Shown here piece by piece: positions 8,821-17,737 of a stretch of 48,760 bases of DNA. The notes beneath the pieces were generated by a model that saw only the letters and a program-made list of their open reading frames with translations, ran no database searches and was not told the DNA's origin. This DNA is from Capillimicrobium sp035565675 (GTDB taxonomy: Bacteria; Actinomycetota; Thermoleophilia; Solirubrobacterales; Solirubrobacteraceae). The DNA lies in contig DATMSA010000002.1 in the NCBI GenBank assembly GCA_035565675.1, forward strand, positions 1-48,760, written 5' to 3'. The first letter of the stretch is position 1. Each line of letters starts with the position of its first letter. A program made the position numbers and the translations under genes.

Positions 8821-9669
8821 GTGAGCATCGACTCCGCCGAGCTGCTGCAGCGGGCCAAGGACAACGACCTCCTGGACCGCGGGGCGGCGCTGACCTACTA
8901 CGGGCTGCTGGGCCTCGTCCCGGCGATGCTCGTGCTGTTCTCGCTGTTCGGGCTGCTCGGCACCCGCGACGACGTCGAGAGCTCGCTGGACATCCTCGGC
9001 GCGCTGGTGCCCGGCAACCGCGACGAGGGCGCGCGCGAGCAGTTCACGAACGTGCTGGTCAACGACGCCTCGTCGGGCGCCCTGCTGGGCATCGGCCTCA
9101 TCGGCGTGGCGTGGACCGCCTCCGCCTACGTGGGCTCCTTCTTCCGCGCGTCGGCGCGGATCTGGGGCGTGCCGCAGCGCCCGGTGTGGCGCGCGTGGCC
9201 GGCGCGGCTGGGGCTGACGCTCGCGCTGCTGCTCGTCGCCGCGCTGGCGCTGACGGCGATCGTCGTCACCGGGCAGCTCGCCGAGCAGATCGGCGACGCG
9301 CTCTCGCTCACCGAGGCGACCGTGACGCTGTACGAGATCGTCAAGTGGCCGGCGGTGCTGGTGCTGCTGGTGCTGCTCGTCGGCCTGCTGTACCGCGGGT
9401 CGCCGAGCGCCCCGCGGACGCTCGCGCGCTGGTGGGTGGTCACGCCCGGGGGCGCGTTCACGGTGCTCGCCTGGCTGGTCGTGTCCGGCGTGTTCACCGT
9501 CTACGTCAACGTGTTCGGCTCCTACGAGACGAGCTACGGCGCGCTCGGGGCGACGATCGCCTCGATGATCTGGCTGTGGCTGATCAACCTCGTGATGCTC
9601 GCGGGGGTGAGCGTCGACGCGGAGCTGGAGCACTGGCGCGCGGCGGCGAAGGGCCGCGCGGACGACTGA
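8821..9669 (+). CDS. YihY/BrkB-family inner-membrane protein
   Basis: A 282-aa integral membrane protein of the UPF0761 (YihY/BrkB/YhjD) family. The N-terminal signature RAKDNDLLDRGAALTYYGLL is followed by about six helices. The conserved TSYGALGATIASMIWLWLIN lies close to the C-terminus. Family members are proposed to act in envelope integrity or lipid and solute export; no biochemical role is firmly set. GTG 8821 is the only sensible start, because the family core begins about 12 residues later. It is convergent with the ABC permease gene, which ends 17 bp beyond. Confidence 0.88.
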   Translation: MSIDSAELLQRAKDNDLLDRGAALTYYGLLGLVPAMLVLFSLFGLLGTRDDVESSLDILGALVPGNRDEGAREQFTNVLVNDASSGALLGIGLIGVAWTASAYVGSFFRASARIWGVPQRPVWRAWPARLGLTLALLLVAALALTAIVVTGQLAEQIGDALSLTEATVTLYEIVKWPAVLVLLVLLVGLLYRGSPSAPRTLARWWVVTPGGAFTVLAWLVVSGVFTVYVNVFGSYETSYGALGATIASMIWLWLINLVMLAGVSVDAELEHWRAAAKGRADD

Positions 9670-9685
9670 GGGCCCCGCCGCGCGG

Positions 9686-11275
9686 CTACGTCGTCTGCAG
9701 GTCCCGGCGGCGCAGCGCGGCCACGCCGACCGCCGCCAGCGCCGCCGCGACCGCCGTCAGGACGACCAGCGGCACGACCTCGACGTCGTGGCCGGGCAGC
9801 AGCGGCAGGTGCTCGTAGGGCGAGACGTCCATCACCCACGCCGGCAGCGACAGCAGCGGCCCGAGCGCCGCCAGCAGGTAGAAGCCGGCCAGCGCGCCCC
9901 ACGCGGCCGGGGCGGCGCGCGGCACGAGCCCGACCAGCGCCATCGTCAGCCCGCCCATCACCCACACCGCGGGCACGAGCGCGACCGCGGACCCCACCAG
10001 CAGCGGCACGCGCGAGGCGTCGCCGGCCACGATCGCGTCGGCCACCCCCGCGCCCAGGCCGCACGCGCCGACCACCACGACCGTCCCCGCCGCGGCGACC
10101 GCCAGGTACCCGGCCGCCCAGCGCCGGCGGTCCAGCGCGGTGCTCGCCAGCACCTCCAGACGGCCGCTCGACTCCTCGGACCGCATCCGCAGCAGCACCT
10201 GGATCGCGTAGGCCGCCGCGAGCTGCGCCAGCGACAGCAGCGAGATCGCCAGGTACTGGTCGACGATCGAGCCGCCGGCGCGGGCCAGCAGCTCCCGCAC
10301 CTCCTCGCTGTCGCCCAGGATGTCGCGCGCGTCCTGCGCGATCGCCCCCAGCATCACGCCGGACAGCAGCAGGCCCGCGGCCCAGCCGGTCAGCGCCCCG
10401 CGCGTGAGGCGCAGCGACAGGCCGACCGGCCGCGCCAGGAGCGGCCCGGCCCCGGGCGGGCCCGGCCGGGGCGCGATCGCGCCCGCGCCCTCGTCGCGCG
10501 CGGCCGCCAGCCGGTAGGCGACCGCGCCCAGCGCCGCCGCGGCGCCGAGCATCAGCGCCACCACCCACCACCGCTCCGCGGCGAACGGCCGCATCGACTG
10601 GCCCCAGCCGATCGGCGACAGCCACGACAGCGTCCCGTCGCCGACGTCGCCGACCCCGCGCACCAGGTAGGAGGCGCCGACCGTCGCGCCGACCAGCCCG
10701 TACAGGCCCGACGTCGTCTGGCTCACCTGCGCGGCGACCGCGGCGACGCCGGTGAAGACGATGCCGACGCCGGCCAGTGAGACCGCGAGCGCGAACGACC
10801 CGCCCGTCTCCAGGCCCTGCGCGACGAGCGCGACGCCCAGCGCCACCGCGAGCACGACGTTGACGGCGACCGCGACGACGACCGCGGCCGTCAGCGGCGC
10901 CAGCCGCCCGACCGGCGCGGCGCGCAGCAGCTCGCTGCGCCCCTCCTGCTCGCCGGAGCGCGTGTGGCGCCCGACGATCCACATGCTGATGAGCGCGGTG
11001 GTCACGGCGCCGAACCCGCCCCACTGCCAGGCGACGTCGCCGCCGACCGTGTCGACCGCGTACGCGGGCCCGACCAGCGCGATCGCGCCCGGGTTGCCCT
11101 CGATCGAGCGGGCGTAGTCCGCGCGATCGCCCGGCGTCGCGTAGAGCCCCTCGCTCTGCACCGCGGTGCTGACGACAAGCGCGACCAGCACCACGAGGTA
11201 GACGGGGATGAGGACGCGGTCGCGGCGCAGCGCGAAGCGCGTGAGCGCCCCGGTCCCCGCCAGCAGCCCGCTCAC
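9686..11275 (-). CDS. ABC-2 type permease of a drug/polyketide-antibiotic exporter
   Basis: A 529-aa membrane component with roughly 12 helices, arranged as two related halves like TylC/OleC-associated antibiotic export permeases. Motifs include RHTRSGEQEGRSELLRAAPV in the first half and RMRSEESSGRLEVLASTALD in the second; both are the E-x-GR-x-E-L/V-L family element. GTG 11275 overlaps the ATPase stop (GTGA), so the pair is translationally coupled and forms one exporter. The substrate is unknown. It is last in a minus-strand run with an ATPase, a methyltransferase and a large regulator. Confidence 0.88.
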   Translation of the reverse strand: MSGLLAGTGALTRFALRRDRVLIPVYLVVLVALVVSTAVQSEGLYATPGDRADYARSIEGNPGAIALVGPAYAVDTVGGDVAWQWGGFGAVTTALISMWIVGRHTRSGEQEGRSELLRAAPVGRLAPLTAAVVVAVAVNVVLAVALGVALVAQGLETGGSFALAVSLAGVGIVFTGVAAVAAQVSQTTSGLYGLVGATVGASYLVRGVGDVGDGTLSWLSPIGWGQSMRPFAAERWWVVALMLGAAAALGAVAYRLAAARDEGAGAIAPRPGPPGAGPLLARPVGLSLRLTRGALTGWAAGLLLSGVMLGAIAQDARDILGDSEEVRELLARAGGSIVDQYLAISLLSLAQLAAAYAIQVLLRMRSEESSGRLEVLASTALDRRRWAAGYLAVAAAGTVVVVGACGLGAGVADAIVAGDASRVPLLVGSAVALVPAVWVMGGLTMALVGLVPRAAPAAWGALAGFYLLAALGPLLSLPAWVMDVSPYEHLPLLPGHDVEVVPLVVLTAVAAALAAVGVAALRRRDLQTT

Positions 11276-12177
11276 GCGGCGCGCTCCGCCTCGCTCAGCT
11301 CCTCGCCGTAGTGGCGCAGGAACATCTCCTCGAGCGTCGGCGGCATGCTGCGCAGCGCCCGCACGCCGAAGCCGGTGAGGTGGCGCAGCACCCCGTCGAG
11401 CGCGTCGGCGTCGACGTCGAACGTGGCGTGCGTGCCGTCCAGCTTCAGGTCGTGGACGCCGTGGACGGCGTCGAGGCCGTGGATCGGCGCGGCGGTCTCG
11501 ACCTCCACGGTCGTGCGCGTCAGGTGGCGCAGCTCGGCGAGCGAGCCGCTCTCCACCGTGCGGCCGGCGCGGATGATCGTCACGCGATCGCACAGCGCCT
11601 CGACCTCGGCGAGGATGTGGCTCGACAGCAGGACCGTGCGCCCCTCGCCGCGCGCCTCGCGGATGCACGCCTGGAAGACGGTCTCCATCAGCGGGTCCAG
11701 GCCCGACGTCGGCTCGTCGAGGATCAGCAGCTCGACGTCGGCGGCGAGCGCCGCGACGAGCGCCACCTTCTGCCGGTTGCCCTTCGAGTAGGTGCGCGCC
11801 CTCTTCGTCGGGTCGAGCTCGAAGCGGTCCAGCAGCGCGGCGCGGCGCGCCGGGTCGATCCCGCCGCGCAGGCGGCCGAGCAGGTCGATCGCCTCGCCGC
11901 CGGTCAGCGACGGCCACAGGTTGACCTCGCCCGGCACGTAGGCGAGGCGGCGGTGCAGCGCCACCGCGTCGGTCCACGGGTCGCCGCCCAGCAGCCGCGC
12001 CTCGCCGCCGCTCTTGCGCAGCAGCCCGAGCAGGACCCGGATCGTCGTCGACTTGCCCGACCCGTTGGGGCCCAGGAAGCCGTGCACCTCGCCCGCCTCG
12101 ACGGTCAGGTCGAGCCCGTCGAGGGCCCGGAAGCGGCCGAACGCCTTGATCAGCCCGGTGACCTCGATCGCGGCCAT
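11272..12177 (-). CDS. ABC exporter ATP-binding protein
   Basis: A 301-aa cytoplasmic ATPase of the drug-exporter (ABC-2) class. Walker A is GPNGSGKST (about residue 35), the signature is YSKGNRQ (a non-LSGGQ variant), Walker B is LLILDEPTSGLD, and the H-loop is LLSSHILAE. A C-terminal accessory domain of about 80 residues follows, ending in PPTLEEMFLRHYGEE, the usual tail of this class. ATG 12177 is chosen because MAAIEVTGL is a typical beginning; ATG 12189 adds four residues. It starts 17 bp after the methyltransferase stop and is coupled to the permease by GTGA. Confidence 0.92.
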   Translation of the reverse strand: MAAIEVTGLIKAFGRFRALDGLDLTVEAGEVHGFLGPNGSGKSTTIRVLLGLLRKSGGEARLLGGDPWTDAVALHRRLAYVPGEVNLWPSLTGGEAIDLLGRLRGGIDPARRAALLDRFELDPTKRARTYSKGNRQKVALVAALAADVELLILDEPTSGLDPLMETVFQACIREARGEGRTVLLSSHILAEVEALCDRVTIIRAGRTVESGSLAELRHLTRTTVEVETAAPIHGLDAVHGVHDLKLDGTHATFDVDADALDGVLRHLTGFGVRALRSMPPTLEEMFLRHYGEELSEAERAA

Positions 12178-12194
12178 CGCCGCGAGCATACGGC

Positions 12195-13205
12195 TCAGAC
12201 GGCGAGCACGACGCTGAGCGGCGAGGCGGTGTCGACGACGCGCTCCAGGCGCCAGCCGGCCGCCTGCAGCAGCGCCGCGTACGCGTCGCGCGACCGCTCC
12301 CGCCCGCCGGTCATCACCAGCATCTGCAGGTCCCACCACCAGCCGGCGTGGTCGTCCGGGCGCTCCGGGAGGACGGCCTCGACGATCGCCACCCGCGCGC
12401 CCTCCGGCGCCGCGGCGCGCACGGTGCGCAGGATCGCGACCGCGTGCTCGTCGTCCCAGTCGTGGAGGATCAGCTTCAGCAGGTACAGGTCGGCGCCGGG
12501 CGGGACGGCGTCGAAGAAGTCGCCCGCGACGGCTGCCAGCCGGCCGTCGAGGTCGGCGCCCAGGTCCTCGTCCTCGACCTGCTCGACCACCTCCGGCAGG
12601 TCGAACACCACGCCGCGCGCGGCCGGGTCGCGGGCCAGCAGCCGCCGCAGCAGGCTGCCGTGGCTGCCGCCGACGTCGACGGCGACCGCGAACCGCGGGA
12701 ACGGGTCGGCCGCCATCAGCGCCTCCTCGAAGTTGGCCGTCGTCGCGCTCATCGCCTCGGCGAAGCGGCGTCCCGCCTCCGGGTGGGCGGCGTAGTGCTC
12801 GATCCACGTGTGGCCGTAGTGCAGGTCGAACCCGGTGCGCCCGGTCCGGACCGTCTCGGCCAGCTCGCCCCAGGAGGCGTGGTTCTCGTCCCCGAGCAGG
12901 TGGTCGAGCAGGGTGCGCTGCGACCGCGGGTCGTCGGAGCGCAGGGCGTTGGAGTCCGCGGTCGGCCACACGTGGCCGGCGTCGTCGATCTCGAACACGC
13001 CCGCCGACGCCAGCGCGTGCAGCACGCGGGTCAGGGCGTCGGGGTCCACGCCGGCGGCGCAGGCGACGTCGGCCGGGTCGGCGGGACCGTCGCCGACCGC
13101 GTCGGCGAGCCGCAGGCGCGCGGCCACCCAGACCGCGCGCGACAGCCAGTAGCCGCGGAGGATCCGGGTGGACAGGTCGGTCGTCGTCATCGTCTGCTGG
13201 GGCAC
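12195..13205 (-). CDS. SAM-dependent O-methyltransferase (plant/antibiotic OMT type)
   Basis: A 336-aa small-molecule methyltransferase. An N-terminal winged-helix dimerisation domain (residues about 5-100) is followed by a Rossmann domain: motif I AVDVGGSHGSLLRRLL, LPEVVEQ, VAGDFFDAVP, and LKLILHDWDDEHAVAILRTV with the likely catalytic His of LHDW. The fold is that of hydroxyneurosporene/antibiotic O-methyltransferases. The GTG at 13205 is chosen over the ATG at 13190 because a full AAGGAGG (13213-13219) sits seven bases before it. It lies between a SARP/AAA regulator and an ABC exporter, suggesting it modifies the molecule that is exported, but no synthase is nearby. Confidence 0.88.
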   Translation of the reverse strand: MPQQTMTTTDLSTRILRGYWLSRAVWVAARLRLADAVGDGPADPADVACAAGVDPDALTRVLHALASAGVFEIDDAGHVWPTADSNALRSDDPRSQRTLLDHLLGDENHASWGELAETVRTGRTGFDLHYGHTWIEHYAAHPEAGRRFAEAMSATTANFEEALMAADPFPRFAVAVDVGGSHGSLLRRLLARDPAARGVVFDLPEVVEQVEDEDLGADLDGRLAAVAGDFFDAVPPGADLYLLKLILHDWDDEHAVAILRTVRAAAPEGARVAIVEAVLPERPDDHAGWWWDLQMLVMTGGRERSRDAYAALLQAAGWRLERVVDTASPLSVVLAV

Positions 13206-13285
13206 GTCGCCGCCTCCTTGGTCGCCGACGGTGAGCGTGCCCCCGCGCGGCGGCGGCCGCCATCCCCCGGCTTCGGGGGATCGCG

Positions 13286-16200
13286 CTAGGCGGGGACGTC
13301 GCGGCGGACGCGGTCCAGCCACGCCTCGCCGGCGCCGTGGCGGCGGTACACCGCGGCCGCCGGGGCGAGGCGCTCGCGGGCGCCGGTCGCGTCGCCGGCG
13401 CGGGCGAGCGCGCGCCCCCACTCGTGCAGGGCGTCAGCCTGCGTGCGGACGAGGCGGTAGCGGCGCAGGACGTCGAGCGCCTCGCCGAAGCGCGCGTGCG
13501 CGGCGTCCACATGGCCCTCGTGGGAGAGCACGACCGCGTCGGCCAGCAGCGCCTCGCCGCGCCGCCCGCGCCAGTCCTGACCGGCCGCGAGGATCGCGTC
13601 CAGGCGCGCGACGTGCTCGCGGGCGCCGGCCACGTCCCCGGCCTCGGCCGCCGCCCGCGCGAGCTCGGGCACCACCCACATCTCGAAGTAGACGGCGCCG
13701 CCGTCGCGCACGATCTCCTGCGCGCGCGCCAGCAGCGCGACGGCCTCCGCCGGACGGCCGCGCAGCCGCCGGACGCGCCCGGCGAACGACAGCGCCGCCC
13801 ACTCGTCCCAGCGGTTGCCGGTGCGACGGCTCGTCGCGTGCGTGCGCCGCGCGAGCCCCTCGACCGCCGTCCAGTCGCCCGCCCACAGGTCGATGAGCGG
13901 GTGCAGCGAGTAGCTGATCCACGCCGGCCGCCCCGGCTGGCGCAGGCGCCGCGCCTCGGGCAGCTCGGCGCGCGCCAGGTGGCAGCGCCCGAGACCGTCG
14001 AGCAGCTCGCGGCGGTACACGGTCTCGCCCGCGTACGGGAGCACGAGCGTGCGCTCGAAGATGGGCTGCGCGCCGTCGGGGTCGCCGAGCCCCCAGGTCA
14101 TCTGGCCGCGGATCGACCCGCCCATCCAGGCCAGGAACGGGCGCCGCCCGCGGTCCGCGGCGGCGAACGCGCGCTCGACCTCGGCGAACCCGTCGTCGGG
14201 CGCTCCGGCGATGATCGTGTGCCAGGCGTGCGCCTGCGCGGCCGCCGCCCACAGCGCCTCGTCGCCGGTCTGCTCGGCGATCTCCATGCCGCGGGCGGCC
14301 GCCTCCAGCCCGGCGTCGCAGCGCAGCGCGTAGGTCATCGCGGTCGCCACCCCGGTCTCGAGGTGGCCGCGCGCCCGGCCCGCCGGCCCGCGCTCGAGCA
14401 CCTCCCGCGCCGCCTCGTAGTGCACGAAGGCGCGGCGGATGTCGAGGTGCTCGGCGCCGGTCGCGTCGATCAGCGAGTGCGCCATCCCCAGGCGCGAGTG
14501 CACGCGCGCGGCGGCCTGGTCGTCGCCGCGCCCGGCGTGCAGCGCGAGCGCGCGCTCGAGCCACGCGATCTGGCGGGCCAGGTCGCCGGTGACGGCGGCC
14601 AGCGCCGCGAGGGCGACGAGCAGCCGGGCGCGGGCGCCGGGGTCCGCGCCCGTGCGCTCCATGATCGTCAGCGCCCCGTCCCAGTGCTCGATCGCCTCCT
14701 CCCAGGCGAACAGCTCGCGCGCCCGCGTGCCCGCCCGCAGCGAGGCGTCGATCGCCTGCTCGGCGTCGGCGGCGGGCCCGGCCAGCCGCCAGTGCAGCGC
14801 GAGCGCGCCGACGCTCGCGTCGCCGCCGGCCCCCGACGCGCCGATCGCCGCGGCCGCCTGCGCGTGCAGGCGCTGGCGGCGCGGCAGGCTCAGCCCCACG
14901 TACAGCGTCTCGCGCACGAGCGCGTGGGCGAACGCGTAGCGGGGCTCGCCGTCGCCGCGCACCTCGACGAGGAGCTGCGCCGCCACGGCCTCCTCGACGG
15001 CGGCGACCGCCGCCTCCTCCCCGCCGGCGACCATGCGCGCGAGCACGTCGAACGGCGGCTCGCGCCCCAGCACGGCGGCCCGGTCCAGCGCGGCGCGGCA
15101 GGGCGGCGACAGGCGCGCCAGGCGCCGCCCGATGACCTCGCGCACGCCGTCGGGGACCCCGATGCGCTCGGGCATGCGCTCCGACGACCAGGCGCCGTCC
15201 TGCTCGCGCACGACGCCGGTCTCGATCAGGTGGCGCATGACCTCCTCGACGAAGAGCGGGTTGCCGGCCGTCTCCTCGTGCAGGAGGCGCGCGAGCGCGG
15301 CGGGGACCTCCCGCGCGTGGCCGGCGAGCAGCGCGGCGACCCCGGGGACGTCGAGGCCGCCGAGCGCGATCTGCTCGTACCGCGGGTCGCGCCGCAGGCC
15401 GGCGACGAGCTCGGCGAGCGGCCCGCCGGCCTCGACCTCGTCGTCGCGGAGCGTGGCGACGACGAGCAGCGCGGCGTCCTCCTGGTCGCCGACGAGGTGG
15501 CGCAGGAGGTGCAGCGTCGGCCGGTCGGCCCAGTGCAGGTCGTCGAGCACGAGCAGCAGCGGCTCGCGCGCGGCCGCCTGGCCCAGGAGGGAGCGGACCG
15601 CCTCGAACAGCAGCCAGCGGCCGGTGTCGCCGGCCGTCGCGATGGGCGCGGCCGGCTCGGCCGAAGCGGCGACCGGCAGGCCGCCGACGAGCCGGGCCAG
15701 CTCGGCGCCGCCGGGACCGAGCGCGAACGGCGGGCTGCCGGCGGGCAGCGCCTCCGCGTAGTGGCGCAGCGCCTCGACGAACGGCTGGTAGGGCACGAGC
15801 GTCTCGGGCTGGCAGGCCGCGTAGAGCACGGTGCCGTCGGCGTGGGCCTCGCGCGCCAGGTGCGCGGCGAGGCTGGTCTTGCCGATGCCGGCCTCGCCGC
15901 GCAGCGCGACGATGCGCCGGCGCCCGGCGCGCGCCTCCCGCCACGCCGCGCGCAGCCGGGCGAGCTGCGCGTCGCGAGCGACGAGCACGTCGCGGCGTCC
16001 GGGCGAGAGGCTCGCCGGCAGCGTGCGCGACGGCTGCGCGGCCGCCTGGGCGAGCAGCCGCACGTGGAGCGCCTGCAGCTCGGGCCCGGGCACGGTCCCC
16101 AGCTCGTCGCGCAGGCGGCGGCGCAGGTCGTCGTAGGCGGCGAGCGCCTCGGCCGCGTCGCCGCCGGCGGCGAGCGCCTCCATCAGCAGGCCGTGGGCGC

Positions 16201-16834
16201 TCTCGCGCAGCGGCGCGCGGGCCACGAGCTCGCGCGCGGCCCGCCGGGCGGCGGTGAGGCCCGGGCCGCCGGCGGCCAGGCCGGCCCGCGCGACCCACTC
16301 CAGCGCCTCGACCTCGAGGTCGTGCAGCTCGCGCCGGCGCTCGCGCGCCCACTCGCCGTCCTGGCCCGCGAGGAAGTCGCCGTCGAGCAGCTCGCGGGCG
16401 CGGTCGGCGTGGGCGGACACGCGGTCCCAGGCGCCGTCGGCGGCGGCCGTCCGCGCCGCCTCGAGCGCCGCCGCCGCCGCATCGACGTCGATCCACACGG
16501 GGTCGGGCAGCACGAGCGTCAGGCGGGCCCGCCCCTCCAGCCGCGCCGGCGCGACCGCGCGGCGCACGCGCGACAGGACCGCGCGCAGGTCGGCCGCCGG
16601 ATCCTTCGGCGCGTCGCGCGGCCACAGGACGTCGATGAGCTCCTCGCGGTCGGCCGCGCGGTCCGGGGCGACGAGGAGGCGGGCGAGCAGCAGCCGCGCC
16701 TGCCCGGCGGCGGGCAGGGGCGCGAGCGCGTCGCGGCCGTCGATCTCCAGGGCGAGCGCGCCACAGAGGCGGACGCGCGTCCGAGGCGGCGACCGGCGCA
16801 GACCCGCGCTGGTGACCGCGGTTCCCCGGCCCAT
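13286..16834 (-). CDS. Large SARP/BTAD-AAA ATPase transcriptional regulator
   Basis: A 1182-aa regulator. The N-terminal 100 or so residues form an OmpR-like winged helix (LALEIDGRDALAPLP to LRAVLSRVRRAV). A bacterial transcriptional activation domain follows to about 270 (LLDGDFLAGQDGEWARERRR; LRESAHGLLMEALAAGGDAA). An AAA_16/STAND ATPase follows with Walker A GEAGIGKTS (about 315), Walker B LLLVLDDLHWAD (about 428) and GNPLFVEEV. The C-terminal 500 residues are TPR-like helices. There is no C-terminal LuxR helix-turn-helix, so DNA binding must come from the N-terminus. ATG 16834 is used. It is likely an activator of the methyltransferase and exporter genes 80 bp downstream on the same strand. 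Confidence 0.88.
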   Translation of the reverse strand: MGRGTAVTSAGLRRSPPRTRVRLCGALALEIDGRDALAPLPAAGQARLLLARLLVAPDRAADREELIDVLWPRDAPKDPAADLRAVLSRVRRAVAPARLEGRARLTLVLPDPVWIDVDAAAAALEAARTAAADGAWDRVSAHADRARELLDGDFLAGQDGEWARERRRELHDLEVEALEWVARAGLAAGGPGLTAARRAARELVARAPLRESAHGLLMEALAAGGDAAEALAAYDDLRRRLRDELGTVPGPELQALHVRLLAQAAAQPSRTLPASLSPGRRDVLVARDAQLARLRAAWREARAGRRRIVALRGEAGIGKTSLAAHLAREAHADGTVLYAACQPETLVPYQPFVEALRHYAEALPAGSPPFALGPGGAELARLVGGLPVAASAEPAAPIATAGDTGRWLLFEAVRSLLGQAAAREPLLLVLDDLHWADRPTLHLLRHLVGDQEDAALLVVATLRDDEVEAGGPLAELVAGLRRDPRYEQIALGGLDVPGVAALLAGHAREVPAALARLLHEETAGNPLFVEEVMRHLIETGVVREQDGAWSSERMPERIGVPDGVREVIGRRLARLSPPCRAALDRAAVLGREPPFDVLARMVAGGEEAAVAAVEEAVAAQLLVEVRGDGEPRYAFAHALVRETLYVGLSLPRRQRLHAQAAAAIGASGAGGDASVGALALHWRLAGPAADAEQAIDASLRAGTRARELFAWEEAIEHWDGALTIMERTGADPGARARLLVALAALAAVTGDLARQIAWLERALALHAGRGDDQAAARVHSRLGMAHSLIDATGAEHLDIRRAFVHYEAAREVLERGPAGRARGHLETGVATAMTYALRCDAGLEAAARGMEIAEQTGDEALWAAAAQAHAWHTIIAGAPDDGFAEVERAFAAADRGRRPFLAWMGGSIRGQMTWGLGDPDGAQPIFERTLVLPYAGETVYRRELLDGLGRCHLARAELPEARRLRQPGRPAWISYSLHPLIDLWAGDWTAVEGLARRTHATSRRTGNRWDEWAALSFAGRVRRLRGRPAEAVALLARAQEIVRDGGAVYFEMWVVPELARAAAEAGDVAGAREHVARLDAILAAGQDWRGRRGEALLADAVVLSHEGHVDAAHARFGEALDVLRRYRLVRTQADALHEWGRALARAGDATGARERLAPAAAVYRRHGAGEAWLDRVRRDVPA

Positions 16835-16867
16835 CGGAATCGGCGCGAGTCTACGCCTCGCCAACGG

Positions 16868-16901
16868 TCGAACAACGCCACCGGCGTAGAACGGCGTTCG
16901 A
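16868..16901. promoter_or_regulatory. Divergent intergenic inverted repeats between the SARP regulator and hotdog gene
   Basis: TCGAAC (16868-16873) and GTTCGA (16896-16901) form an outer inverted repeat. Inside it ACGCC-ACC-GGCGT (16875-16887) forms a perfect inner one that is not concentric. The 89-bp gap must hold both divergent promoters, so these are candidate regulator sites. No clear -10/-35 pair was identified. Confidence 0.35.
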
Positions 16902-16923
16902 ATCCGCCGCGAAGGAGACATCC

Positions 16924-17727
16924 GTGCCCCTGACGACCGTCGACCTGACCCCGTCGCGCCCCCGCGAGCGCCGCACGCTCACGATCGACCCCCGCCACGG
17001 CGGGCTTCCCGGGTGCGTCCACGGCGGCTACGTCGCCGGGCTGGTGGCCGGGACGATCGACGCCGACGCGGCGTGCGTCCGGTTCCTCGCGGCCGTCCCG
17101 CCGAGCCGGCCGCTGGAGCTCGAGACGTCGGGCGACGCGGCGACCCTGCGCGACGGCGCCGAGCTGCTCGCCGACGCCGCCGCGGCGCCGCTCGCGCTCG
17201 ACCTGCCCGCGCCGGTCGACCCCGAGACCGCCCACGCCGCCTCGGCGCTCGCGCCCGACGCCGAGGACCATCGCTTCCCCGACTGCTACGCCTGCGGGCC
17301 GCGCCGGTCGGGCTCCGACGGCCTGCGCGTCTTCTGCGGGCCGGTCGCCGGCCGGCGGCTCGTCGCCGGGCTGTGGACCCCCGACCCCACGCTGGGCGAC
17401 GCGTCGGGCCGCCTGCCGCGCGAGCTCGTGTGGGCGGCGCTCGACTGCCCGGGCCTTTGGGCGCTGATCCTGCGTCAGCCGACGAGCGCTGACGCGCACG
17501 CGGTGACCGGCACGCTGCACACGGACGTGCGCGCGCCGGTCGTCGCGGGGGAGCCCCACGTCGTCATGGCCTGGCCGATCGAGCGCTGCCGGCGCACGCT
17601 CGTGGCGGGCGCGGCGCTCCTCGGTCCTGACGGCCGCGTGTGCGCGCTCGCCCGCCAGACGGCCGTGCTCGCCCCGTGGGGCGTGCCGCTGTCGCTGGCG
17701 CGGTGGGGCCGGACGGCCGTGGGCTGA
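16924..17727 (+). CDS. Hotdog-fold (thioesterase-like) protein
   Basis: A 267-aa protein with a GTG start supported by AAGGAG at 16912-16917, six bases upstream. The N-terminal half has GGLPGCVHGGYVAGLVAG, like the helix-start signature of hotdog enzymes. The middle has FPDCYACGPRRSGSDGLRVF, the Cys-x2-CGP element often seen in actinobacterial hotdog proteins, followed by a second half that looks like the rest of a tandem hotdog (WTPDPTLGDASGRLPRELVW). A CoA-thioester hydrolase or acyl-binding role is possible. It is divergent from the SARP regulator and convergent with the M20 gene. Confidence 0.65.
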   Translation: MPLTTVDLTPSRPRERRTLTIDPRHGGLPGCVHGGYVAGLVAGTIDADAACVRFLAAVPPSRPLELETSGDAATLRDGAELLADAAAAPLALDLPAPVDPETAHAASALAPDAEDHRFPDCYACGPRRSGSDGLRVFCGPVAGRRLVAGLWTPDPTLGDASGRLPRELVWAALDCPGLWALILRQPTSADAHAVTGTLHTDVRAPVVAGEPHVVMAWPIERCRRTLVAGAALLGPDGRVCALARQTAVLAPWGVPLSLARWGRTAVG

Positions 17728-17737
17728 GCGGGCGCGG

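Noticed and set aside
7126..9633. An 835-codon minus-strand frame opposite the exporter and YihY genes
   Set aside because: Composition is almost all Arg, Gln, His, Asp and Gly, typical of antisense frames in G+C-rich DNA, while the plus strand has two clear protein families.
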